IMG/VR virus record: IMGVR_UViG_3300030104_004476
Span: 1-64,000 of that record
Strand: one strand, 5' to 3'
Source of the DNA: a virus
DNA: 64,000 nt
Positions 14,304 to 23,400 of this stretch are shown here, one piece after another. The notes below the pieces were generated by a model. The model did no database searches. It was given only the letters and a program-made list of their open reading frames with translations, and had not been told where the DNA came from. Each line of letters starts with the position of its first letter. Within the stretch, counting starts at the first letter, position 1. The translations under genes were made by a program, and so were the position numbers.

Positions 14304-14804
14304 CTATAAATCATATGCTATGAGTATATCTACAGCACAAGCTGAACTATTTGCTTTTAGCTGTACTTCGTCCGCTGTTGCTGTTAAACCAGCTACATTT
14401 GAAGTTCCTTGAACAACGTCGGTTGCTGCGACGGTTGTTGACGCGTTGTTATCAAACACTAAGCTAGTGAAATACGCAGCCTCACCAGGTAGTATTTTAT
14501 AGTTAACTTGCTTGTTAGTTGCAGCATCACTTAGCTGTAACGTTACAAAGTTACTACCATCAGTATTTCTAAATCGCATATATTTAAACTTAGCAGAGTC
14601 ATATAGACCCATCCCAACTGTTGCACCAGAAGAAAACTTCGCAACTTGGGTAAACGCTGTGCCTATGCTTAGCGTAGTGTCTGTAAAAGCATCAACATCC
14701 TCAATGTTTAAATCGTCAGAAGTACCAGACGTAGTGTAGTTGTATTCAAAACCACCTGAACTTACGTTTATATTTTCTGTTATACTTAATGTTAATGTTC
14801 CCAT
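14304..14804 (-). CDS. Putative virion surface protein of the MATLT paralogue group
   Basis: A 166-aa beta-rich protein. Its start (MGTLTLSITENINV) and the 'YKILPGEAAYFTSLVF' motif resemble the two tandem genes at 15285 and 15670 (IRVGEFAFFP, LGAGEFAFFP), so it is probably a longer paralogue. The repeated plan is a Thr/Ser-rich N-terminal strand, an 'IxLxN..D' core strand, then a GExAxF turn. No signal peptide. A role in decorating the virion is inferred from late-strand placement. Confidence 0.5.
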   Translation of the reverse strand: MGTLTLSITENINVSSGGFEYNYTTSGTSDDLNIEDVDAFTDTTLSIGTAFTQVAKFSSGATVGMGLYDSAKFKYMRFRNTDGSNFVTLQLSDAATNKQVNYKILPGEAAYFTSLVFDNNASTTVAATDVVQGTSNVAGLTATADEVQLKANSSACAVDILIAYDL

Positions 14805-14815
14805 GTCTTTTTTAT

Positions 14816-15283
14816 TTAATCGTGATCAATATATGTTATTGTCACCTCTTCGTTTAGTTCTATAGCTTTTGCAATTGCTGGATAAATCCTTTTATAAGCA
14901 TTACCACTTTTGCCAATAAACCCATCTTTAATGATGACATTGTTTTCCTGCGAGTCTCCAACCAAAAGACACCCAGCAGTATGCTCGTCAGTGTTTCCAG
15001 TGTGTATAAGAATATACTCAAAGTTAGGAACATCAGTGATATGAAGCATACCACGGTGAAAACCACCATATTTTTTAGTATACCTAGCGTTAAACCCACC
15101 TTCTTTTCTTAGTTCAATATTGTATGTGCCTGCCGGTACACGCGTTTCACCCTTAACTTTAAGAGCTCTACGCTCGTCCTCAAGTGTATAACAAAGAAAC
15201 TTTCTTCCAAGATCGCTTATTTTAAAAAGTAATCCAGAAGTAGAATCTTGTTGAGAACTAAATCTTAATACTTCTAGTTTCAT
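14816..15283 (-). CDS. DUF5675 protein, candidate peptidoglycan-active enzyme
   Basis: A 155-aa protein matching the DUF5675 pattern: 'LEDERRALKVKGETRVPAGTYNIELR', 'GGFHRGMLHITDVPNFEYILIHTGNTDEHTAGCLLVG', then 'SGNAYKRIYPAIAKAI'. The conserved His-x-Gly-Asn plus Ala-Gly-Cys arrangement resembles the His/Cys active site of L,D-transpeptidase (YkuD)-like enzymes, although the fold relationship is not proven. No other endolysin is recognisable in the window, so it is the leading candidate for cell-wall cleavage or modification. It lacks a signal peptide and would need the holin. Confidence 0.6.
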   Translation of the reverse strand: MKLEVLRFSSQQDSTSGLLFKISDLGRKFLCYTLEDERRALKVKGETRVPAGTYNIELRKEGGFNARYTKKYGGFHRGMLHITDVPNFEYILIHTGNTDEHTAGCLLVGDSQENNVIIKDGFIGKSGNAYKRIYPAIAKAIELNEEVTITYIDHD

Positions 15284-15284
15284 A

Positions 15285-15650
15285 TTATACGTTAGCTACG
15301 TATTGTGCATATTCAACTACACAAGCCGCAGTCTGTGCTTCAGCAGTAATTGCTTGAGAACTATAAAGAGGAAAGAAAGCAAATTCTCCTACTCTTATTT
15401 TAAGCTTAGCATCTCCTCCAAGAAGAACTTGAACCCAAGAAGCTGAGTTGCTTGATGAAATAACCTTCATGTATACATAAGAAAAAGAACTATTAGAAGC
15501 TAAAACTGCTTGAGCAGATCCAGTAGCAATAGATTTTCTTGATATATTTGTAGAAGCTGTTACGCTCAACGAATCAGTTGAAGATATAGAAAGCGCGTCA
15601 CTAGCTACGTCAGAGCTTGTTAGCGTAAGTGTTGGTGTTAGTGTTGCCAT
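15285..15650 (-). CDS. Small Ser/Thr-rich structural paralogue A
   Basis: A 121-aa protein starting MATLTPTLTLTSSD, nearly the same N-terminus as its neighbour at 15670-16038 (MATLTPTLTLTSTD). Both carry a central 'VYMKVISS/ILLKNLSS' strand and a 'GEFAFFP' motif near residue 90. Tandem duplication followed by divergence is evident. No signal peptide and no catalytic motif. Probably a small virion decoration or fibre protein, by analogy with similar tandem genes in marine phages. Confidence 0.55.
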   Translation of the reverse strand: MATLTPTLTLTSSDVASDALSISSTDSLSVTASTNISRKSIATGSAQAVLASNSSFSYVYMKVISSSNSASWVQVLLGGDAKLKIRVGEFAFFPLYSSQAITAEAQTAACVVEYAQYVANV

Positions 15651-15669
15651 AATTTTTAATTGTTATTTA

Positions 15670-16038
15670 TTAAGCTACTTCAAATAATAATACTTCCATT
15701 GCTGGCGTGCCAGAGTCAGCATCGTAAACTAGATCTTCATCTGATGCCCAAGGGAAAAACGCAAATTCTCCTGCTCCTAGTTCTAAAACATTAGCTGAAC
15801 CAGTTGCTCCAAGTCTAATATAAATTTTTTCAGCAGTAGTAGAGCTTAAATTTTTAAGTAATATGTATGATTTACCGTAATCTGCCGCGGCTAAAAAAAC
15901 AGCAGCAGTCGTTGATGTTTCCACCGTAGCAGACAATACATCGCCAGCTGTAGTAAGCGAATCAGTCAAAGAAAGACTCAACGAGTCAGACGTAGCGTCC
16001 GTACTAGTAAGTGTTAGTGTTGGTGTTAATGTCGCCAT
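15670..16038 (-). CDS. Small Ser/Thr-rich structural paralogue B
   Basis: A 122-aa tandem paralogue of 15285-15650; the identical 10-residue start and the 'LGAGEFAFFPWAS' motif are shared while the middle has diverged. It lies directly downstream (on the minus strand) of the T9SS-type protein gene. Beta-rich and acidic. Probably a virion surface protein; the function is not known. Confidence 0.55.
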   Translation of the reverse strand: MATLTPTLTLTSTDATSDSLSLSLTDSLTTAGDVLSATVETSTTAAVFLAAADYGKSYILLKNLSSTTAEKIYIRLGATGSANVLELGAGEFAFFPWASDEDLVYDADSGTPAMEVLLFEVA

Positions 16039-16039
16039 G

Positions 16040-18802
16040 TTATTTAGTTTTAATAATTTTTCTGTTAATTTTTATTTTGTTATATTCAATAGTTATATTG
16101 TATACACCAGGAGCTAATATAGATACATCTAAGGTATTTGTATTAGTTTTGTTTATAACTATGTCCCCTAATAAATTATAAACTCTTAGATCAACTTTTT
16201 TATTTACGTATATATAATCACTTGTAGGATTAGGATATGTAATTATTTCATTTCTAAATTCTAATATGTTAGTAGGGCCACTCCAACCATCTTCACAATA
16301 CTGATAAAGCTCTACACAAGTGTTATCCCAAGATATATCACAACAATATTGATCTATTTCTATTACCCAAGCAAAACACTCATTAGGAAGAGTATATATG
16401 TCACCAATAGCACAACCAGCAGAATAATAACACGAACTGTCCGCCACGTTAGCATTGATATTGTAATTAAGAGCGGTCGGATCAGTGCAGCCAAACAAAG
16501 GGTAAATACAGCTACCATTATCAGTATTTGCATTATCGTCGTAATTAAGTGCTGTGCTGTCTGTACATCCATAATAAAAAGGTATACAACTTCCGTTGTC
16601 TGTGTTTGCTAGTGGGTTATAATTAAACATGGTATTATCTGTGCAACCAAAGACAACTTCTATACATGAGCCATCGTCTGTGTTTGCCAGAGCGTTGTAA
16701 TTGAAAGCTGTAACATCCATACAACCTAAAACAACATCATAACAACTACCGTCGTCAGTGTTAGCTAACGAGTCGTAGTTAAAAGCTACAGGATCTGTAC
16801 ACCCGTAGTAGTATGCTATACACGTATCCGAAGCGGTAGCCAGCGAATCGTAGTTAAACGCGGTGGGGTCCATACATCCGTATACGAAAGATATACAGCC
16901 CCCATTGTCTATATTTGCTACAGGGTCAAAGTTATACATAGTGCTGTCAGTACACCCCCAAATAGCTAAAGTCTGACAAGAGTTGTCGTCATAATCTGCT
17001 ACAAAGCCTTGAGTGTAAAATTCAAGATATGCAGACGATGTACAACCAGGATTATAATAACAACTGCCATCTTCTGTGTTAACAGTGCTATCGTAGTTTA
17101 CAGCTAGAAAATCTGTACAACCATAAGTAAATGGTTCACAATAATCTCCACAATAAGGTAAAGCTGTATATGTATTCCAAAATGGAGCATCAAATGATTG
17201 TAAAGCTCCTTGCCCATTGTTTTCAAAAGGATTAGTTCCTTCTGCTAATAAAGTATCTCCTAATGAGTTTATTAAATAAAATGAGTTATGCCATGTTTGA
17301 AACTGTACTTCTTCAGGTGGTGTTTGTGGTCCACCGATTTCAAAGTAATAAACTTCAACAGGTTTATCTGAGTCTAGTATTAAAGGAAAATCATTTAATA
17401 AATTACCTGGACCCATTGTAAACGTACCAAGAGCTATACCACTTTGATAAACTCCTAAATATGAATTACCCCAACCATCTCCAGCGGCGTCACCTATATA
17501 TAAAGTATAATCACAGTCTGGAATTATATCATTAATAGTAGCGTTAGCATTATAGTTGTAAAACTCAGGATCAGTACATCCGTAAATATGTAGAGTAGTG
17601 CAACTTCCATCATCTTCAGTTGCTTCTATATTATATTCAACATAATCATCATCAGTACAACCTAATACTGTAGGCTCTACAAAACAATCAGCACCTTGCT
17701 GTAAACCTGAATAAGTTACATTACCAAAAGCTGGATTACTTAACTCCCATATAGTGTCTCCATTACAATCAAATATAACAACATAACCATTTAAAACTCC
17801 TCCTGCCATACCATCACCATAACCATCTGTTAGTATAAGTTCAAAGCCAGATTGTTGAACACAAAAGTCGTAAGTATATGTTTTACCTATATCGTTAAAG
17901 TTATACTCGCCAGATGAAGCTTGTCCTATTATACCAGCGCTATTCATTGTCCAACCAGTTTCACCAGGCCAATTATCAAGAGTAATCTGCATTGTTATTT
18001 GGTGTTGAGTAGCGGTATCACACACTGTACCGGTACAGCTACCATTGTCTACTGTAGCCCATGGATTATAAGTAGGTTGCGTTGGATCTGTACAACCTGG
18101 TATACAAGGATCTGGTGTAAAGTATATAGTATCTGAAAAAGAGCTATCAGCAAACTCTAAAACCATATAGTGTTCTTCCTCCCAGTTCGGAGGCATTTGC
18201 CCTGGTCCTACTGGAGCAGCAAAGTTATTATAACCGTTAGAAGCTGCCCATAATCCTGACCAAGTAAAGTTATATCCGTTTTCTGTACTAAGATGTAGTT
18301 TTGTAACATCACAACCTGTGTTTTCCAAAGCTGTCCACCACTCAAAAACTATAGCAGACTGACTACCCCAACAAAGTTGATAAGCATTAGTACTATCAAC
18401 TCCTTGACAAGGTTCAGACACTGGTGGAGCACAAGGCGCGATAAATAAGTTTTCTACAAGTTCAGAACCAAAGTTACCGTAAGCTTGCATTAGAGTTCCT
18501 TGACAAGTGTTTTTAACTACAAACGAACCATCAACTCCTCCCCATTGACTTGCTCCAAGACCATCTCCATAAGAGTCTTTTAAGTGTATTTCGTAATTAC
18601 CAGAAGGTAGATTAACAGTATCATCATAAATAGTGTTTTCAATCATACCTTCTTGACTCTGCGCTATAGTATCGTTGTTAGAGTCAATTATATACCAAGA
18701 TGTTTCTACTGGATAATTATCAGTTAGTAAAACAATATTTACCCAAGAGCTTTGCGCGAAAGCAATGTTAATTAAAAATAAAAATGTAATTAATTTTTTC
18801 AT
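16040..18802 (-). CDS. Secreted cysteine-repeat protein with T9SS type A sorting domain
   Basis: A 920-aa exported protein. A signal peptide occupies residues 1-17 (MKKLITFLFLINIAFAQ). About twelve repeats of the form GCTDPTAFNYDSLANTDDGSC follow, seven of them consecutive near the C-terminus, mixed with larger Asp/Gly-rich beta domains containing 'DSYGDGLG/DGYGDGMAGG' loops that may bind calcium. The last ~75 residues form a Por-secretion tail (YPNPTSDYIYV ... VYNLLGDIV ... LAPGVYNITIE ... IIKTK). That tail directs proteins through the Bacteroidota type IX secretion system, so the phage product should be released or anchored on the host surface. Confidence 0.88.
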   Translation of the reverse strand: MKKLITFLFLINIAFAQSSWVNIVLLTDNYPVETSWYIIDSNNDTIAQSQEGMIENTIYDDTVNLPSGNYEIHLKDSYGDGLGASQWGGVDGSFVVKNTCQGTLMQAYGNFGSELVENLFIAPCAPPVSEPCQGVDSTNAYQLCWGSQSAIVFEWWTALENTGCDVTKLHLSTENGYNFTWSGLWAASNGYNNFAAPVGPGQMPPNWEEEHYMVLEFADSSFSDTIYFTPDPCIPGCTDPTQPTYNPWATVDNGSCTGTVCDTATQHQITMQITLDNWPGETGWTMNSAGIIGQASSGEYNFNDIGKTYTYDFCVQQSGFELILTDGYGDGMAGGVLNGYVVIFDCNGDTIWELSNPAFGNVTYSGLQQGADCFVEPTVLGCTDDDYVEYNIEATEDDGSCTTLHIYGCTDPEFYNYNANATINDIIPDCDYTLYIGDAAGDGWGNSYLGVYQSGIALGTFTMGPGNLLNDFPLILDSDKPVEVYYFEIGGPQTPPEEVQFQTWHNSFYLINSLGDTLLAEGTNPFENNGQGALQSFDAPFWNTYTALPYCGDYCEPFTYGCTDFLAVNYDSTVNTEDGSCYYNPGCTSSAYLEFYTQGFVADYDDNSCQTLAIWGCTDSTMYNFDPVANIDNGGCISFVYGCMDPTAFNYDSLATASDTCIAYYYGCTDPVAFNYDSLANTDDGSCYDVVLGCMDVTAFNYNALANTDDGSCIEVVFGCTDNTMFNYNPLANTDNGSCIPFYYGCTDSTALNYDDNANTDNGSCIYPLFGCTDPTALNYNINANVADSSCYYSAGCAIGDIYTLPNECFAWVIEIDQYCCDISWDNTCVELYQYCEDGWSGPTNILEFRNEIITYPNPTSDYIYVNKKVDLRVYNLLGDIVINKTNTNTLDVSILAPGVYNITIEYNKIKINRKIIKTK
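16425..16960 (-). repeat. Tandem ~66-bp coding repeats (GCxDxxxxNY..A..D.GSC)
   Basis: Seven consecutive degenerate repeats encode cysteine-paired units in the T9SS-type protein. Repeat unit and period are clear in translation; at the DNA level they are diverged, which argues against very recent expansion. Confidence 0.8.
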
Positions 18803-19128
18803 TAAAACTTGTTCATTATTAGTTCGTCAATATAATCTTGTATTTCTTCTCTAGTAGCAGCCATTTTAAAGCTAAGATCTGCTTGAAAACGTTTTACCTC
18901 TTCACCATCGTCAAATATAATAATGGTAGGTACAATCGCTATCTCGTATTCACTCTGTACTTTAGCATCGTCAATACTCATTGATTTCTTTTTAGCATCA
19001 GATATTTTGCTAAACCACTCAACACCGTTAGCTTTGTTCCAACTAGCGTTAAAATGATAAGCTTCAACCTGAGAAAATGCCGATGTACATAACAACGACA
19101 TTAGTATTAAATTATAGTATTTTTTCAT
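18802..19128 (-). CDS. Exported thioredoxin-fold protein lacking the CxxC
   Basis: A 108-aa protein with a signal peptide (MKKYYNLILMSLLCTSAFSQ). The mature part follows the thioredoxin plan: beta strand 'VEAYHFNASWNKANGVEWF', where the redox CxxC (AEWCGPC in thioredoxin) is replaced by Asn-Lys-Ala-Asn; then 'YEIAIVPTIIIFDDGEEVKRF', with the cis-Pro loop intact; and a C-terminal helix. It should be redox-inactive and may bind another exported protein. Its start overlaps the neighbouring gene's stop, and its own stop overlaps the T9SS-type protein start, so the two are coupled. Confidence 0.65.
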   Translation of the reverse strand: MKKYYNLILMSLLCTSAFSQVEAYHFNASWNKANGVEWFSKISDAKKKSMSIDDAKVQSEYEIAIVPTIIIFDDGEEVKRFQADLSFKMAATREEIQDYIDELIMNKF

Positions 19129-19403
19129 TATTTTAATTGATCAATTTTATCTTCCATTCTAATCATACGCTCTTCTATTTTTTCCACATTTTTTTCTGTG
19201 TTTAATATGGACTGGCGTACATTTTGATCTTTCATATCGAACTCCATGCGAGTAATATCTGGAGCTGGTAACTCCTTAGCTTCTGATATATCAGCCTGCA
19301 ATGTAAACCACATACCAATAAGTGTAGCCATTGCAAAGCCTATACCTATCAATGTTTTAATGCTTATGTTAAAGCCAGTGTCTTCGTTTAATTCTTTTGT
19401 CAT
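19128..19403 (-). CDS. Single-pass membrane coiled-coil protein
   Basis: A 91-aa protein with one transmembrane helix at about residues 17-38 (TLIGIGFAMATLIGMWFTL), a short linker, and a C-terminal coiled coil (VRQSILNTEKNVEKIEERMIRMEDKIDQL). This topology is seen in phage holin-like or spanin-like proteins and in small membrane anchors. It lies in the exported-protein cassette between the outer-membrane protein and the thioredoxin-like protein. A role in lysis or envelope contact is plausible, not proven. Confidence 0.6.
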   Translation of the reverse strand: MTKELNEDTGFNISIKTLIGIGFAMATLIGMWFTLQADISEAKELPAPDITRMEFDMKDQNVRQSILNTEKNVEKIEERMIRMEDKIDQLK

Positions 19404-19406
19404 TTG

Positions 19407-20438
19407 TTAAAATATTATGTAGTTTATTCCAAACTTAAAATCATACCACTCTCTGTTCCAGTATTTATTGTATTTACCCTCAGCAAATAAACCAAGGCTT
19501 TTGTTTAGTTTATAACCAAGTATTAGTCCTCCTGAGTAATCGTACCATTGTTCTCCGTTATTAAAGTTGTGGTAAGAATATTGACCACCGTCATCATAAT
19601 GATAAGGCATTAAATTACCCCAAGAGTGTAACCAAAAGTTTTTTTTATAGTGGTAAAAATCAAAACCTAAAACAATAGAGTATTGCCATTGGTTAGGTAA
19701 TTCGTTTCTTTTTTTATCTACATAATCTTTTAAAACAGTAGGAATAATGACCTTTTCCCACACCTCTGCGCTAGTTGCAACAATATTTCCATTTGGATCT
19801 TTGTATTCTGATTCAAATACATCAATATCATATCCTTCTTCAATAGCTAGTTGTGTATAATGAACATGACCGGTTTCTAAACGCCAATCAGCTAATGGAT
19901 CATAGCCGTATGGTTCTGCTAATCTTGTAACGCCACCAAAGTTAAATGATAGTTTTTTCTTACCATTTAGTCTAAACCTTTGAGTGGCTTCATAATATTC
20001 TATATCTGCAAAACCATCTTTAACATATTCTACTTTAGATAACCATTTATCTCTTACGTATCTTACGAAATGTTGTTGATCAAGATACTCAACACCTTCT
20101 TGTCTTTTGTAATCTATTTCAAAAAGGTATTCAAAAGGTGACAACCCGACTGTAGCGGCGTCTCCATATGCAGACTCTGTGCCATCTTTAAATTTGCTAA
20201 CATCTTCATATTGAAAACGTTTTATCTTGCGGATACCCATTGTTAACGAGTAATCGTAAGGTGTGAACACAGTATCGTAGTTTAATATACCATCTTGAGT
20301 ATTATAAACATCATCGTTAGCTAACGAAGTTCCACCATTTGCAGCAACGTAAAATGTTGAAAATTTAAACGCTTTTTTAAATTGAGCGCTAGCTGTAAAA
20401 CAACAAATAGTTAGTATTAGTATTAGTATTTTTTTCAT
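19407..20438 (-). CDS. Outer-membrane beta-barrel protein with signal peptide
   Basis: 343 aa from the preferred start MKKILILILTICCFTASAQ; an ATG six codons upstream would spoil the signal peptide. The mature part contains many amphipathic strands rich in Tyr/Phe/Trp, with long acidic loops, and ends in strands 'SLGLFAEGKYNKYWN' and 'YDFKFGINYIIF', with the terminal Phe typical of outer-membrane barrels. It is encoded in the late strand next to other exported proteins. A porin-like or surface-altering role is likely. Closest relatives are probably host-type proteins. Confidence 0.65.
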   Translation of the reverse strand: MKKILILILTICCFTASAQFKKAFKFSTFYVAANGGTSLANDDVYNTQDGILNYDTVFTPYDYSLTMGIRKIKRFQYEDVSKFKDGTESAYGDAATVGLSPFEYLFEIDYKRQEGVEYLDQQHFVRYVRDKWLSKVEYVKDGFADIEYYEATQRFRLNGKKKLSFNFGGVTRLAEPYGYDPLADWRLETGHVHYTQLAIEEGYDIDVFESEYKDPNGNIVATSAEVWEKVIIPTVLKDYVDKKRNELPNQWQYSIVLGFDFYHYKKNFWLHSWGNLMPYHYDDGGQYSYHNFNNGEQWYDYSGGLILGYKLNKSLGLFAEGKYNKYWNREWYDFKFGINYIIF

Positions 20439-20471
20439 ACTTATTAAATTACACATTTAATCGAGTGTTTA

Positions 20472-23400
20472 CTAGTCATGATAGTGGCATCTTTTCTTTG
20501 GTTTTTTAACCATTACTTTACATCTAAAACCATCAGACTTTATCTTAGTACAACGTTGTTGTGATTTTTTCTTTTCTTCTTTTTTCTTTTCTTTTATTAA
20601 CTTTTTAGCTTCGTCAACTTCTTTTCTAGTGTCAATACCTAAGCTCCACTGATCCCAACCAAGTCCAACAGCTACTCTTTGCCAAGTTTCGTTATCTTGA
20701 TTAAGCGCTTCTTTCATGTTGTCGATCTTCCTAAAACCTCTGTCAAGTGGTAAGTTAGTAGTAGCAGACACAACATTTCCAACAGCATCCCATACCGGAT
20801 TTTCTAAGTCAAAAGTACTCATCTCACCCATAACTTCTCTGTTGTACTTATATGTCTTAGTAGCACTGTAAAGTTTACGAGACTTAGAACCTATTGGTGG
20901 TGAAACATTTAAAGCGTCTACTAATACATTACCATAATCAGCTCTACTTTTCTTTTCGCTTTCTTGTATAAATCTATTTATAACATTTTTAAGTGTAGAT
21001 ACTACTGCTCCAGCCAAACCAGAACCACGTAGTAGTGAATCAATCATACCATTTAAAGTACGTTGTACTTTTTTATCTATTTCATCTTGCTCTGGTTTCT
21101 CATCATCAAATGCTAAAGCAAATATAGCAGACTGCAAACTTGAGAATATTATGTTTTGTATAGCTCCATAATATATTATTCTTGAAACATTACTTCTCCA
21201 GTCACCTCTACCAGCTGTTAAATCTCCAGCTGCTTTTTTAATCAAACGAGCGTACTGCATAGGTGTATTAGCAAACGCTAGTATTATACGACCAAGTGAC
21301 GATGCTTGTTGTTGTGATATACGATCAGGTCTAGCAGACTGCTGAGTTTCTTCAGCGATTTCCATAAAGTCTTCCATCGCTTGAGCTTCAGCTTCAGTTT
21401 GATCTAAACCTTGTTTAACGTATTTTTTAACTCTGTTTCTATAGTACGTAGAACCACCTGATGCAATAGCAAAGCTATCTGCAATTTGCGTAGGTAAGAA
21501 ACCTACTTTAAGTAAGTATTGTAAAGCAGCTTTCGCTTTGTTAGTAGCTCCAGCTACAGCACTAGCTATTTCAGCTTCGTTTATATTTGTTTGAAGTCCA
21601 GCACGTCTTTGTTTTAAAAAGTCTGAGTTAAATAAAAACGTAAAGTCTTTCCAATATTGTTTTTGATTAGCAAAAGCTTTAGCAGCTGCAAATATATTAT
21701 TATCTTCAAAGTTAATAAAGTTAACTGTAGATAAAGTCTGTAGTACAGCAGATCTAGCATTAAAGAACATGATAGCACCAACAGAGTTGTTAACCCAGTT
21801 GTTCCAAGCACCTTCAATACGACCCATACCTTTAGCTCTGTTAGTACCGTTTTCCATACGCCAAAGCATATTTTCTAACGCCTCTCTAAAGTTTGATCCA
21901 TACGTAGCTTCTATTTTGTTTAAGTTTTCAGGTGAAAATATTATTTCAACATTTTCTTTCCACTCAGCTAGGTATTTTTTACGACCCTGCTTATTAACTA
22001 CGTTTTGAAGATCAGAAGCTATACTCTCTACACTCCAGTATTCACCAGGTTCTATATATCCTTCTTTTTGCTTAGATATTTTCCCTATAGTATCAGCATA
22101 AGTTCTAAGATCTTGATCTGCTTTAACCGTGTTTGATAAAAAAGTAATATCACGCTTAGACAAACCTGGTATATCAAAACCTGCTTTATCCCAAAGATAA
22201 ACTCTAACAGCATTATCAAACGTAAAACCACTATCATCAATCATCTTACCTAGCTTCTTAGCTACTTTTGGTAACTCTTTACGTAAAGCTTTATGATCGT
22301 CAAGTATTGACTGACGAGCCTCTTTCATATCTCTATCAGCTCTAGCAAAAGGTTTAATTAAGGCTTTATTAAAAAACTCTAAGTCTTTATTACCTTGCTC
22401 ACCTTTACCAACAAAGTATCTTAATAAACCTGAAAAGTCATCAGCAGACGGCGGTACAAAGAACGTAAATCTACCTATGTTTTTACCACGCTTTTGAGCA
22501 CCTATTCTTGAGAATATTTTTTCAGCACCAACACCTTTAGTACGTTGAAGCATTTTATTAAAATCAGAGTTTAAATCTTTACTGAATTTAATTTTAGCTT
22601 GAACAGATTTACCTTTAATGTCTAGTTGATCAAACACGTGTTTAACAGCTTCAACATTAGGTAGGGCATCGTCTACAAAGTACATATCATTATAGCCTTC
22701 AGCATACTTATCTAGCATCCAAGCAGCTTTAGCATCACCAGAGCTATTACCCAAACCTGTTATATTTTCAAAAGGTATATCTATATCTTTAGTTTTTAAC
22801 CACTCGTGTATTGCTGGAGCAGCTTCAGCAGGTCTAGCTGTTAGTATAAATACATTTTTATTACCATACTTCTTAATTTGATTTTTTATCTTTTGAAGTA
22901 ATGGTCCATCAACGCCACCTCTAACGTTTACAAAGTCTGTAAAATCAAACTCGTAACCATCAGCAGCAAACTTAGGACCTTGTAAAGGCCAATCACCAGA
23001 CGATATTCTTTGCACATTATCACCTTTTTTAGCTATAATAAAGTTTTCACCATCTATAATCAACGTTTCATCAAAGTCAAACGTAGACATACCTCTAGCC
23101 GCTTTACTGTACATATTAACAGATCTAGCGTTAGATATAACCTCGCTAAGCTTTGAGTTTGTAGAACTTAATTCTTTTGAAAATTTTATATCAGCTATGC
23201 TTTCTATTAATGTTTCATTAGCTTTAGCTATATCTTTTATATTATTTACATTAAAAACTTCAGCTCCTGTTTTATTTAGTGTTGGAAAAAATATTGTATT
23301 TAAATCTATAGGTTTTCCAGTATTTATTGGCGCATATTTAGTGCCTACAGCTGCTAATCTAACTATAGCAATTAAACCCATAGGTATATTGTCTAATTCA

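Noticed and set aside
16425-16960. Regular ~66-bp repeats, considered as a CRISPR array
   Set aside because: They are in frame, diverged, encode GCTDP-type protein repeats, and have no spacer/repeat alternation or adjacent cas genes.
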